From NCBI GenBank assembly GCA_023251835.1, contig JAHEXZ010000016.1, positions 25,071 to 89,070 on the forward strand: a stretch of DNA of 64,000 nt. Direction: 5' to 3'. The stretch's first letter is position 1, and every line of letters starts with the position of its first letter. This DNA comes from Bacteroidota bacterium (lineage in GTDB: Bacteria; Bacteroidota; Bacteroidia; 2-12-FULL-35-15). The translations under genes were made by a program, and so were the position numbers. This document shows positions 34,450-43,631 of this stretch, piece after piece. Under the pieces are notes generated by a model. It ran no database searches and was not told where the DNA came from. It saw nothing but the letters and a program-made list of their open reading frames with translations.

Positions 34450-36636
34450 ATGAGTGTTTTAGAAAATTTACGTAAACGTTCCGGATTATTAGTAGCAATA
34501 GTAGGTTTAGCGCTTCTCGCATTTGTTCTAACCGGTTTATTTGAACGTGGCTCTTCCCTTTTGGGCGGTTCAGAAAAAAATGTAGGGGAAATTGCCGGAA
34601 AACCAATTGAATATACTGTATTTAACGCAAGGGTTCAGGAAAGTATTGAAAACAGCAAACGTAATAGCGGAAAAACAGCATTAGATGAAAGCGAAATCGA
34701 CCAGATTATTCAGCAAACCTGGAACCAGTTCATTAATGAAGGGGTCATAACAAAAGAATATGAAAAATTAGGAATCGCTGTATCTAATGAGGAGTTATAT
34801 GATTTGATGATCGATCACCCTCACCCTGCCTTAGTACGTACCCTTGTTGACCCGCAAACAGGTAAACCCGGCCCCCGTTTTGCCGACCCTGCTACCGGAC
34901 AGCTTAGCCCTGCAAAAATTAAAGAATTTACCCAAAAAATGACACCTGAAGAAGAAGATCAATGGATAATGATTGAAGATTATATCCGTCAGGTTCGTAT
35001 CAGCGAAAAATACAATAACCTTATCAAAAAAGGAATCTATATCACTTCCGCAGCAGCAAAACACGATTATATCGCTCAAAATACAAACGCTAGCATAAAA
35101 TATGTAATGAAAAATTACAAATTAATTGCCGACAGCACCGTTAAATACACAGAGAGCGATTTGAGTAATTATTACAATACACATCAGAACGACTACAAAC
35201 AAGAAAGTTCACGTAAAATAGAATATGTTGCTTTTGATATTGCTCCTTCACAGGAAGATAAAGAAGAAGCAATGAAAAATATGCTGGCAGTTACAGAAAA
35301 ATTTAAAACCAATAAACCTGAAGAAGACTCAACATTTGTTATTGCTGAATCTGATAACCGTAAAGTAGATGACAGCTACCATACAAAAGGAACTTTATCT
35401 CCTGAAATCGACAGTATTATGTTTAATTCTGAAATAGGAGCGGTTGTTGGTCCTTACAAAGAAAATGAAACGTTGAAAATATCCAAATTAACTGCTATTA
35501 AAACCTCTGCCGATTCTGCTAAAGTTCGTCATATTTTAATTGCTTACAAAGGTTCTGGGGCATCTGAAGCTGTTACCCGCAACAAAGAACAGGCAAAAAA
35601 GATGGCTGACAGCTTATTGACTGTATTGAAAAAGAATAATGCATTGTTTCCGTTTTTTGTAGAAATATACTCCGATGATAATGGTAAAAGAATGCCTCCC
35701 AACAAAAAGCCTGGCGAAGAGTATCTTGGAAAAGGCGGTGATTATGGCTGGTTAAACGCTAATAGCGGATTCGTAGAGCCTTTTAAAAACGCTGGGTTAG
35801 ACAACAAAATAGGCACTTTACTGGTAGTTGAATCCCAGTTTGGATACCACATCATGGATGTGCTCAACTCAAAAGGTTCACAAAAGAAAGTACAGGTAGC
35901 TACTATTGAAAGAAAGTTGGAACCAAGCAACAAAACTATGCAAAGCACATTTGTTCAGGCAAGTGAATTTGCAGGCAAAAACAATACTATGGAGCTTTTC
36001 CAGAAAGCTGTTATCGAAAGTAAGCTGAATAAACGTGTTGTGGAAAGTATTAAAGAAGATGATAAAACAATTCCAGGTCTTGAATCACCGCGCTCCCTAA
36101 TCAGATGGGTATATGAAAAAGAAAAAGGAACCGTTTCTGAACCGATGGAATTAGGAAGTAAATTTGTTGTTGCTATAATTGCTGATGTTAAAGAAAAAGG
36201 CATAGCCCCGCTTGAACAGGTAAAAGAAGATGTTACTGCAAAAGTTATAAAAGAGAAAAAAGCTGAATTAATCACCAGTGAGTTTAACACCGCAGGCAAC
36301 CAGATTGAAACCATTGCTTCTAAAATCCAATTGAATGTTGAACAGGCACAAAATGTTAATTTTAACACAACTAGCCTCACCGGTTCTGGCAATCAGCCCG
36401 CTGTAATTGGTGCTGTTGCTGCCTTAAAAGCAAAAACGCTCAGCAAACCCATAAGCGGCAAAGAAGGTGTTTTTGTTGTATATATTGAATCTGTTGCCGA
36501 TGCTACGGCACAAAAAGATTACAAAGCACAGCAATCGGCTGCAATTGCTCAACTTCAGCCAAGAGTAGATAACGATGTATATGAGGCTTTAAAAACAAAT
36601 GCACATATTGAAGAACATATAATGAAATTTTACTGA
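34450..36636 (+). CDS. ppiD: Membrane-anchored peptidyl-prolyl isomerase (PpiD/SurA type)
   Basis: A 728-residue periplasmic folding factor anchored by one N-terminal helix (LLVAIVGLALLAFVLTGLF, about residues 13-31). A SurA_N-like chaperone region follows (IAGKPIEYTVFNARVQ, EEWN-type helices), then a parvulin (PpiC) domain with RHILIAYKG, the long insert, GDYGWLNANSGFVEPF and FGYHIMDVL. A second, degenerate rotamase-like region lies C-terminal. The family helps outer-membrane and secreted proteins fold, which suits a genome with many secreted giants. In many Bacteroidota this gene directly follows the CNNM gene; here 5.4 kb separates them. The SRPBCC gene follows by 10 bases. Confidence 0.93.
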   Translation: MSVLENLRKRSGLLVAIVGLALLAFVLTGLFERGSSLLGGSEKNVGEIAGKPIEYTVFNARVQESIENSKRNSGKTALDESEIDQIIQQTWNQFINEGVITKEYEKLGIAVSNEELYDLMIDHPHPALVRTLVDPQTGKPGPRFADPATGQLSPAKIKEFTQKMTPEEEDQWIMIEDYIRQVRISEKYNNLIKKGIYITSAAAKHDYIAQNTNASIKYVMKNYKLIADSTVKYTESDLSNYYNTHQNDYKQESSRKIEYVAFDIAPSQEDKEEAMKNMLAVTEKFKTNKPEEDSTFVIAESDNRKVDDSYHTKGTLSPEIDSIMFNSEIGAVVGPYKENETLKISKLTAIKTSADSAKVRHILIAYKGSGASEAVTRNKEQAKKMADSLLTVLKKNNALFPFFVEIYSDDNGKRMPPNKKPGEEYLGKGGDYGWLNANSGFVEPFKNAGLDNKIGTLLVVESQFGYHIMDVLNSKGSQKKVQVATIERKLEPSNKTMQSTFVQASEFAGKNNTMELFQKAVIESKLNKRVVESIKEDDKTIPGLESPRSLIRWVYEKEKGTVSEPMELGSKFVVAIIADVKEKGIAPLEQVKEDVTAKVIKEKKAELITSEFNTAGNQIETIASKIQLNVEQAQNVNFNTTSLTGSGNQPAVIGAVAALKAKTLSKPISGKEGVFVVYIESVADATAQKDYKAQQSAAIAQLQPRVDNDVYEALKTNAHIEEHIMKFY

Positions 36637-36646
36637 AAAATTAATT

Positions 36647-37045
36647 ATGAAAACAAAATCAATTAAACAAACCGTAACTTTTGACGCAAGCCCCGAAATA
36701 GTATACGACTTGATTATGAATTCAAAAAAACATGCTGCATTTACAGGTGGGGAAGTAAAGATGAGCAACAAAATAAAAGGTAAATTCAGCATATTTGACG
36801 GGTACATTCACGGACATAATATTGAGTTGGAAGAAGGAAAAAAAATAGTGCAGGCGTGGCATTTTACTGAAGATGGATGGCCAGACGACCACTTTTCAAT
36901 TTGTACCTTTTTATTTGAAAAAAATGGTAATAAAACCAAACTTCATTTTCAGCAAACAAGTGTACCGGAACATAAGGTTGATACATTAAAAAATGGTTGG
37001 AAAAAGTATTACTGGGATCCTATGAAAACTTATCTGAAAAATTAA
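36647..37045 (+). CDS. SRPBCC/AHSA1-domain protein
   Basis: A 132-residue single-domain START-like protein: KQTVTFDASPEIVYDLIMNSKKHAAFTGGEVKMSNKIKGKFSIFDGYIHGHNIELEEGKKIVQAWHFTEDGWPDDHFS, with the usual F-x-W-x3-W-P pattern of AHSA1 (Hsp90 ATPase activator-like) relatives and a C-terminal helix KVDTLKNGWKKYYWDPMKTYL. Bacterial members bind small hydrophobic ligands; no specific role can be assigned. It begins 10 bases after ppiD and ends 13 bases from the convergent peptidase gene. Confidence 0.88.
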   Translation: MKTKSIKQTVTFDASPEIVYDLIMNSKKHAAFTGGEVKMSNKIKGKFSIFDGYIHGHNIELEEGKKIVQAWHFTEDGWPDDHFSICTFLFEKNGNKTKLHFQQTSVPEHKVDTLKNGWKKYYWDPMKTYLKN

Positions 37046-37058
37046 TTTTTACAAAAAC

Positions 37059-38696
37059 TCACTTCTTCTCCACATCAACCACTATTCTATCATCTCTGTT
37101 AGCCAAATCCCAGGCAGTAAAAAATACTAGCTCCGTAATTTTTTTCATCTTATTAAAATCTATTTTTTCTACTTCATCCGTTTCCTTATGATAATCTGCA
37201 TGAACACCGCAAAAATAAAAGATTACAGGTATTCCTTTTTTTGCAAAATTGTAATGGTCTGAACGGTAATAATAACGGTTTTTATCTTTTTCATCATTAT
37301 ACGTATAATCCAAATCAAGCTGTGTATAAAGTTTATTAGCATTTTCACCCGCTTTATGTAATGCCGTGCTTAATTTATCAGAACCAATTATATATACATA
37401 ATTGGGGTTATTCTCATGCCTTGAATCCAAACGCCCTATCATATCAATATTTAAATCGCATAGTGTATTTTTTAAAGAAAATACCGGATTATTCACATAA
37501 TAACCCGAGCCCAGCAAACCTTTTTCTTCCCCGGAAACTGCCATAAATAAAATACTTCTTCTTGGTCCGGCTCCTTCCTTTTTTGCCTTTGCAAAAGCCT
37601 TAGCCATTTCAATTACTGCAACCGTACCCGAACCATCATCATCTGCTCCATTAAATACTGCCTTTCCACTTTTTCCAAGATGATCATAATGAGCCGTAAC
37701 TATAATTAGTTCATCTTTTAAATCACTGCCTTCAATATACCCAAGCACATTTTCTGAACTTACCTTTTGTAAAGTATTCTTTACAGAAATAGCTAACTTC
37801 CTTTTTATTTCAATAGTTAGAGGACGTTGGCTTTCGGATATCTTTTGACGAATATCCTGAATCGTATCTTTTTCTTTTTTATATCCCAAAATAACATTTG
37901 CCATTTTCTTAGAAATATATAATACAAAAGGATTTTCTTGGTCCAATTCAAATTTCATGGAAGGCGATTCTATACGATGTTTATTATTAACTATATCCCT
38001 GGCTATATCATCAACTACTATAAGTAAAGCTCTTATTCCACTTTCGCGGGCTTCTTCAATTTTTAATTTGTTATAAGTAGCCCATGACGACATTGTTTTT
38101 TTTCCTGTAATTAATGATAATGAATCCTTTGAAATCGGTTCTCCGGAAAGTATCATAACCACCTTATCCTTTACATCTGTACCCTTATAATCATTGTAAT
38201 TTATATCTTTTATTCCATAACCTAAGAATACTATACTATCACTAAAAATATAACGACTGGCTTGCTCCGGATAAGTATAAAAATCTTTATTGTTTTTATA
38301 CTGTTTTTTTTCCAGGCGAACTTCAACAGGCTTAGGAACTATTACATTCAATAAAAAACTCTGGTAATAGGTAGTGTCTTTATAAGGTGGAATACCGGCA
38401 GCCTTAAACTGCTGAGAAATATAACTGGCAGCCATTTTCTGACCTTTCTTGCCTGTTTCACGTCCTTCATAGCTATCTGATGCAAGTGCATTCAGATTTA
38501 TACTCATATTTTCCACAGACAAGCTCTTAGAGTAATATTCGGCTATACTGTCTTTACCTATATAATTACGATATTTTCGTGAATCAACATGAGGCTGGGA
38601 GAAAAGAAAATCAGAAAATGCTAAAAAGAGAAAAAAAAATATCCTTTTGGAAATATCACTACCACCAATATAACCAACAATGCTTAAATTCAACAA
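37059..38696 (-). CDS. M28-family zinc aminopeptidase with PA domain
   Basis: A 545-residue exported metallopeptidase. The N-terminal hydrophobic segment KRIFFFLFLAFSDFLFSQ is a signal peptide, so the start may lie slightly inside the frame used. A protease-associated insert (DVKDKVVMILSGEPI to RALLIVVDD) precedes the catalytic domain: AHYDHLG and FNGADDDGSGT supply the first His and bridging Asp, SGEEKGLLGS the general-base Glu and its Glu neighbour, NIDMIGR the next Asp, and FCGVHADYHKETDEVEKID the last His. M28 enzymes release N-terminal residues from peptides. It is probably periplasmic and nutritional. It is transcribed with, or after, rpiB on the minus strand (58-base gap). Confidence 0.94.
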   Translation of the reverse strand: MLNLSIVGYIGGSDISKRIFFFLFLAFSDFLFSQPHVDSRKYRNYIGKDSIAEYYSKSLSVENMSINLNALASDSYEGRETGKKGQKMAASYISQQFKAAGIPPYKDTTYYQSFLLNVIVPKPVEVRLEKKQYKNNKDFYTYPEQASRYIFSDSIVFLGYGIKDINYNDYKGTDVKDKVVMILSGEPISKDSLSLITGKKTMSSWATYNKLKIEEARESGIRALLIVVDDIARDIVNNKHRIESPSMKFELDQENPFVLYISKKMANVILGYKKEKDTIQDIRQKISESQRPLTIEIKRKLAISVKNTLQKVSSENVLGYIEGSDLKDELIIVTAHYDHLGKSGKAVFNGADDDGSGTVAVIEMAKAFAKAKKEGAGPRRSILFMAVSGEEKGLLGSGYYVNNPVFSLKNTLCDLNIDMIGRLDSRHENNPNYVYIIGSDKLSTALHKAGENANKLYTQLDLDYTYNDEKDKNRYYYRSDHYNFAKKGIPVIFYFCGVHADYHKETDEVEKIDFNKMKKITELVFFTAWDLANRDDRIVVDVEKK

Positions 38697-38724
38697 GCTC
38701 GATATAAATTAAAATTGATAAAAT

Positions 38725-38745
38725 AATCTGTGAATCTGTGGCTTA
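38725..38745 (-). repeat. Dispersed GCCACAGATTCACAGATT repeat
   Basis: One arm of a short repeat found also at 45644-45664, 52541-52605 (as an inverted pair) and, varied, at 63669-63697. Here it lies between rpiB and the M28 gene. Confidence 0.65.
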
Positions 38746-38754
38746 TAAAAATCA

Positions 38755-39192
38755 CTAACAATAAAATCCCGAAATTTTTTTAACCCTCTCCATATGCCTA
38801 CCACCTTCAAATGCAGTATTTAAAAAAATATCCACACATTTTTTAGCCTCCTGTTCATTAATGAAACGTGCCGGTAAGGTTAAAATATTAGCATCATTGT
38901 GTTGACGGGCTAACTCAGCTATTTGAGCATTCCAGCATAATGCCGACCGTATGTCTTTATGTTTATTAGCAGCCATATTAATCCCATTTCCTGAGCCACA
39001 CATTAATAAACCAAAATCTGCTTCTTTGTTTTCAACACTCACAGCAACAGAATGTGCAAAATCAGCATAATCAGCCCTTTCCTCTGAATAGGTACCAAAA
39101 TCTTTTACTTCAATACTTTTTTCCTGTAAATAACTTTTTAATATCTCTTTTAAACAAAAACCTGCATGATCAGAACCTATTGCTATCTTCAT
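38755..39192 (-). CDS. rpiB: Ribose-5-phosphate isomerase B
   Basis: Interconverts ribose 5-phosphate and ribulose 5-phosphate in the pentose phosphate pathway (or allose phosphate in some relatives). The 145-residue product has the family signature from its first residues, MKIAIGSDHAGF, the active-site Cys65 in MCGSGNGINMAANK, and His98 of the RQHNDANILTLPAR region. Family members are 140-155 residues, so it is complete. Read on the minus strand ahead of the M28 gene. Confidence 0.95.
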   Translation of the reverse strand: MKIAIGSDHAGFCLKEILKSYLQEKSIEVKDFGTYSEERADYADFAHSVAVSVENKEADFGLLMCGSGNGINMAANKHKDIRSALCWNAQIAELARQHNDANILTLPARFINEQEAKKCVDIFLNTAFEGGRHMERVKKISGFYC

Positions 39193-39743
39193 TTGTACAA
39201 TTTATTTATAAGTATATAAAAACTGAAATTTGTTATTCGTGTTACCCTGAGCGAAGTCGAATAGCGCTATTCGTTGAAATTAACACCGTTTCACCGTTAT
39301 TAACATCTCAAAAATAAGAGCTTGGAAATTAGCATCCTAATTTTATTTTTATCAACATTAAAAATGTTTACAATTAAATAAATTATTAAAAAAAATAGAT
39401 AAAAAATTCTTGTTTTTTTAAAATGTAATATGCTTGAAACTAATTTTATATAATTCAACTATATTTTATCATTACTTAATAGAAAAAACAAACAATTTTG
39501 TAACATAAAAAAACGTATTTTTGTACTCAAATTATCAAAAGCTAAACTTATCAGAGCACTGTTAAAAACATACTATACATCTATAATTCAGCTTTTTAAT
39601 TATTTTATATCTTTATAAAAATGTTACTCATTTGTTAATAACAAAAAAATCAAATTTTTACTGTAAAATATTTGAACTGAATTAACAGACCAATAACAAC
39701 AACAAGAATTTTATATATTAAATATATTAAATATAATATTGAT
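39193..39743. other. AT-rich 551-bp intergenic region upstream of nadA
   Basis: No gene fits here. Near rpiB lies a CCCTGAGCGAAGTCGAA motif (39244-39261), a common Bacteroidota intergenic palindrome half also seen near 27374. A TATTTTTG -7 box sits at 39516-39523, about 220 bases before nadA, and a TATCTTTA lies near 39607. If the first box is used, nadA has a long, structured, AT-rich leader. Otherwise nothing recognisable. Confidence 0.5.
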
Positions 39744-40730
39744 ATGGGAACAGATGTGTTGACAAAAGGATTTTTGGATATTCCTATCGATTTATCCTTA
39801 GATTTGTTCCGGGAAATAGACAAACTGAAAAAGGAAAAAAATGCCATCATTCTCGCTCATTACTACCAGGATGCCGATATACAGGATATTGCAGATTTTA
39901 TTGGCGACAGTCTTGCTTTATCACAACAGGCTGCCAAAACAAGCGCTGATGTTATTCTTTTCGCAGGAGTTCATTTCATGGCGGAAACAGCTAAAATACT
40001 GTGCCCTCAGAAAAAAGTATTATTGCCTGATTTAAATGCCGGATGTTCATTGGCTGACTCTTGCCCTGCTGATAAATTTGCAGAATTCAAAGCAAAACAC
40101 CCAGATCATCTGGTGATTTCATACATCAATTGTTCTGCAGACATTAAAGCATTGACAGATATTATCTGTACTTCCTCAAATGCGGAACAAATTGTAAAGA
40201 GCTTACCCCAAGATCAAAAAATTATATTTGCACCGGATAAAAATTTGGGAGCATATATCAAAAAGAAAACAGGAAGAGATATGCTGCTATGGGATGGAAG
40301 TTGTATGGTTCATGAAATTTTTTCATTGGAAAAAATCATAAAACTTAAACATCAGCATCTAAATGCAAAAATAATTGCTCATCCTGAATGTGAGCCAGCA
40401 GTGCTGGATTTGGCAGATTATATTGGAAGTACCAGTGGATTATTGAATTATGTTAAAAAGTCAGATGTAAAAGAATTTATTGTAGTTACCGAACCGGGAA
40501 TACTTCATCAAATGAATAAAGCTAATCCTGAAAAGCTGTTTTTAGCGGCCCCACCGAATAATTCCTGTGCATGTAATGATTGCCCTCACATGAAATTAAA
40601 CACGCTGGAAAAGCTATATAATTGCTTAAAATATGAACAACCGGAAATAACGCTTTCCGAAGAATTAATTCAGAAATCCAAAAAACCGATACTACGAATG
40701 TTAGAGCTTTCTGCTCAGTTTGGATTATAA
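39744..40730 (+). CDS. nadA: Quinolinate synthase (4Fe-4S)
   Basis: Condenses iminoaspartate with dihydroxyacetone phosphate to quinolinate in de novo NAD synthesis. The 328-residue protein shows the three pseudo-symmetric domains: [24 protein letters not shown], the cysteine in [10 protein letters not shown] (Cys101), WDGSCMVHE (Cys187) and [16 protein letters not shown], which offers the third cluster ligand among Cys275/277/280. HPECEP and GSTSGLL are also conserved. No nadB is visible nearby. The Nfu protein encoded at 22185 could help load its oxygen-sensitive cluster, which is an inference. Confidence 0.95.
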   Translation: MGTDVLTKGFLDIPIDLSLDLFREIDKLKKEKNAIILAHYYQDADIQDIADFIGDSLALSQQAAKTSADVILFAGVHFMAETAKILCPQKKVLLPDLNAGCSLADSCPADKFAEFKAKHPDHLVISYINCSADIKALTDIICTSSNAEQIVKSLPQDQKIIFAPDKNLGAYIKKKTGRDMLLWDGSCMVHEIFSLEKIIKLKHQHLNAKIIAHPECEPAVLDLADYIGSTSGLLNYVKKSDVKEFIVVTEPGILHQMNKANPEKLFLAAPPNNSCACNDCPHMKLNTLEKLYNCLKYEQPEITLSEELIQKSKKPILRMLELSAQFGL

Positions 40731-40762
40731 ATGGGGTTGAATAAAGTAAAAAGAACAATAAA

Positions 40763-41395
40763 TTGAAACATTTAAGCATTATTTTCTTATTTTTAATTTG
40801 TTTTAATGGATATAGCCAATTTTCTACTGTTAAAATCGGCAACCAAACCTGGATGACAGAAAATTTAAATGTAGAAGCCTTCAGAAATGGAGATAAAATA
40901 AAAGAAGCCAAGAGTGCAAAAAAATGGAAAAAAATGGGTAAAAAGCATAAACCGGCCTGGTGCTATTATGAGAATAAAACCGCCAATGGCAATGGTTATG
41001 GCAAATTATATAACTGGTATGCAGTAAATGATCCACGCGGGTTAGCACCTTGTGGCTGGCACATACCTACAGACCAGGAATGGACAGAACTGGTTGAATT
41101 TTTAGGTGGTGAAGATGTTGCTGGTATTAAGCTTAAATCCGTTAAAGGCTGGAAAGAACACATTAACAATTTAAGTGATGGCAACAATAAAAGTGGATTT
41201 GGTGGTTTACCGGGTGGTTATAGGTTCAGTAATGGAGATTTTTTCTATAAAGGCAATTTTGGTTACTGGTGGACTTCAACGCTGGAAAATGAAGATAAAG
41301 CCTTTTCAAGAGATCAAAGTTTTGATAAAAGCAGCGTAGGTAAAGATAGTAATGAGAAAGTGAATGCTTTATCCGTTCGCTGTATAAAAGATTGA
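40763..41395 (+). CDS. Exported FISUMP-domain protein
   Basis: A 210-residue product starting at TTG 40763, directly before a signal peptide KHLSIIFLFLICFNGYSQ. The mature part is a Fibrobacter succinogenes major-paralogous (FISUMP) domain: VKIGNQTWMTENLNVEAFRNGD, WCYYENKTANGNGYGKLYNWYAV, GWHIPTDQEWTELVEFLGG, GFGGLPGGYR and FGYWWTSTL with a final ALSVRCIKD. These C-type-lectin-like folds are common in secreted Bacteroidota proteins; ligands are unknown. It lacks a visible type IX signal. It starts 32 bases after nadA and may be cotranscribed. Confidence 0.88.
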   Translation: MKHLSIIFLFLICFNGYSQFSTVKIGNQTWMTENLNVEAFRNGDKIKEAKSAKKWKKMGKKHKPAWCYYENKTANGNGYGKLYNWYAVNDPRGLAPCGWHIPTDQEWTELVEFLGGEDVAGIKLKSVKGWKEHINNLSDGNNKSGFGGLPGGYRFSNGDFFYKGNFGYWWTSTLENEDKAFSRDQSFDKSSVGKDSNEKVNALSVRCIKD

Positions 41396-41469
41396 TTCAA
41401 ATCATTCCGATGCGCTTTAAGCGAAAGGAATCTTTTGATTTTAAGATATGATTTTAAATTAAAGTATTG

Positions 41470-41498
41470 ATTATCAATTAATTAATTTAATTGATAAT
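41470..41498 (+). repeat. Perfect 12-bp AT-only hairpin before mnmG
   Basis: Stem 41470-41481 with 41487-41498, loop TTAAT, ending 9 bases before the mnmG ATG. It could affect translation or mark the end of the FISUMP transcript, but it is all but GC-free and may be incidental. Confidence 0.45.
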
Positions 41499-41507
41499 TT
41501 TAAAAGA

Positions 41508-43409
41508 ATGTTCAAAGAATACGATGTAATAGTGGTTGGTGCCGGTCATGCCGGATGTGAAGCAGCAGCAACAGCAGCTAATATGGGTTCATCTACATTG
41601 TTGGTTACAATGAATATGCAAACCATAGCGCAAATGAGCTGTAATCCTGCTATGGGAGGAATTGCTAAAGGTCAGATTGTTAGGGAGATAGATGCATTGG
41701 GAGGTTATTCCGGCATTATAACGGATAAAACTGCCGTTCAGTTTCGTATGCTGAACCGCTCCAAAGGCCCCGCCATGTGGAGTCCCCGCGCACAAAGCGA
41801 CCGCTGGAAATTTGCCGAAGAGTGGAGATTGATGTTGGAGGCTACCCCCAATCTGGATTTCTGGCAGGACATGGTAAAAACGTTAATTATTGAAGATAAT
41901 AAAGTAAAAGGAGTCATTACAGGCATGGATATCGAAATCCGGGGTAAATCTGTAATACTTACGAATGGAACGTTCTTAAACGGTATTATACACCTTGGTG
42001 AGAAAAATTTTGGAGGTGGGCGTGCCGGAGAAAAATCCTCAACAGGAATTACGGAACAATTGGTGAAATTGGGTTTTGAAGCGGGTCGTATGAAAACAGG
42101 TACCCCTCCCCGTATTGATGGCCGTTCATTAGACTATTCTAAAATGGAAGTTCAGCATGGTGATGAAAATCCAGACAGATTTTCCTATTTGGATGTTGAC
42201 CAGTTCGGCTTTAAAGCAGAACGTAAGGATGATTTTAAGAATGGGCCCAAAGGACAAATACCATGTTACATTACGTATACAAACAATGAAGTTCACGAAA
42301 TATTAAAAACAGGTTTTGAAAAATCTCCGATGTTTGCAGGCCGTATAAAAGGTTTAGGACCAAGATATTGTCCAAGTATAGAAGATAAAATCACCCGTTT
42401 TGCCGAACGTGAACGTCACCAGATTTTTGTGGAACCTGAAGGATGGAATACCGTAGAAATTTATGTTAATGGATTCTCCACTTCCCTACCTGAAGATGTT
42501 CAATACAAAGCATTGAAAAAAATACCAGGGTTTGAAAGTGTAAAAATGTTCCGTCCGGGCTATGCTATTGAATACGATTATTTTCCACCGCAACAATTGC
42601 ATCTTACCTTGGAAACCAAGTTAATCGATAATTTATATTTTGCAGGTCAAATCAATGGAACAACAGGTTATGAAGAAGCTGCCTGCCAGGGATTAATGGC
42701 GGGTATCAATGCACATTTAAAAATTAATAACAGAGCACCATTTATACTGCAACGCTCAGAAGCCTATATCGGTGTGTTGATAGATGATTTAGTAACCAAA
42801 GGAACTGAAGAACCTTACCGTATGTTTACTTCCCGTGCAGAGTATCGTATTTTGCTGCGTCAGGATAATGCAGACATTCGGCTTACTCCTAAATCTTTTG
42901 AACTGGGTCTGGCTAAAGAAGAGCGCTTAAAAAAAGTAAAACAAAAGCAAAAAGAAACGGAAGAAATCATCAAGTATTTTAAAACCGAAAGTATAGAGCC
43001 TACCGAGATAAATCCGTTTTTAGAATCAATAGGCTCCTCCCCTATTACTCAAAAAGTAAAAATGTTTGGAGTTTTAACAAGACCGACAATTACTCTTACT
43101 GATTTTACAGTTTCACCAAAAGTAAAAGAATTTGTGGCAAATTACTCTTTAAGTAGTATTGAACAGGCGGAGATATTAATGAAATATGAAGGATATATTT
43201 CAAAAGAGAATGATTTGGCGGATAAGCAATCACGCTTGGAAGACCTTGTATTACATGATGATTTTGATTACAAACGACTGACTTCCCTTTCTGCAGAGGC
43301 AAGGGAAAAATTAAACAAAGTCAGACCAGGAACTATTGGTCAGGCATCCAGAATATCCGGAATAACTCCATCGGATATTTCCATTTTGATGATTTATTTG
43401 GGTAGATAA
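41508..43409 (+). CDS. mnmG: tRNA uridine-34 carboxymethylaminomethyl modification enzyme MnmG
   Basis: FAD- and NADH-binding partner of MnmE that installs the cmnm5 group on wobble uridine 34 of several tRNAs. The 633-residue product has the dinucleotide fold VIVVGAGHAGCEAA at the N-terminus, the Cys of MSCNPAMGGIAKG, the PRSP-like RMKTGTPPRIDGRS segment, GPRYCPSIEDKITRF, FAGQINGTTGYEEAACQGLMAG and the C-terminal helical domain for MnmE/tRNA contact. Length fits the family. Two parS-type palindromes lie just after it; mnmG (gidA) is often close to the replication origin. mnmE is not in the window. Confidence 0.97.
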   Translation: MFKEYDVIVVGAGHAGCEAAATAANMGSSTLLVTMNMQTIAQMSCNPAMGGIAKGQIVREIDALGGYSGIITDKTAVQFRMLNRSKGPAMWSPRAQSDRWKFAEEWRLMLEATPNLDFWQDMVKTLIIEDNKVKGVITGMDIEIRGKSVILTNGTFLNGIIHLGEKNFGGGRAGEKSSTGITEQLVKLGFEAGRMKTGTPPRIDGRSLDYSKMEVQHGDENPDRFSYLDVDQFGFKAERKDDFKNGPKGQIPCYITYTNNEVHEILKTGFEKSPMFAGRIKGLGPRYCPSIEDKITRFAERERHQIFVEPEGWNTVEIYVNGFSTSLPEDVQYKALKKIPGFESVKMFRPGYAIEYDYFPPQQLHLTLETKLIDNLYFAGQINGTTGYEEAACQGLMAGINAHLKINNRAPFILQRSEAYIGVLIDDLVTKGTEEPYRMFTSRAEYRILLRQDNADIRLTPKSFELGLAKEERLKKVKQKQKETEEIIKYFKTESIEPTEINPFLESIGSSPITQKVKMFGVLTRPTITLTDFTVSPKVKEFVANYSLSSIEQAEILMKYEGYISKENDLADKQSRLEDLVLHDDFDYKRLTSLSAEAREKLNKVRPGTIGQASRISGITPSDISILMIYLGR

Positions 43410-43417
43410 AAATGTAA

Positions 43418-43433
43418 TGTTCCACGTGGAACA
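43418..43433. other. parS-type centromere site 1
   Basis: TGTTCCACGTGGAACA, a perfect 16-bp palindrome matching the ParB-binding parS consensus TGTTnCACGTGnAACA at every fixed position. It starts 9 bases after the mnmG stop. The flanks extend the palindrome to 18 bp. Confidence 0.8.
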
Positions 43434-43602
43434 TAAAAAATTGATTAGATGATAATAGAGTATTTTAGCTTTTTGTGGGGATGTTTTTTTAAGATATTCT
43501 TCAGGAGATTTGAGCCCGGAATATTTTGAATTTTTATAAAGAATTTATGAAAACGAAGTCTTTGAGTTTTTAAATTAAAAATAATATATATACGATTAAA
43601 TA

Positions 43603-43618
43603 TGTTCCACGTGGAACA
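43603..43618. other. parS-type centromere site 2
   Basis: A second identical TGTTCCACGTGGAACA, 185 bp from the first (centre to centre) and 13 bases before the methyltransferase ATG. Here the palindrome extends to 30 perfect bases (43596-43625). Two intact copies so close together argue for function in ParB loading. Confidence 0.8.
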
Positions 43619-43631
43619 TATTTAAAATAAT

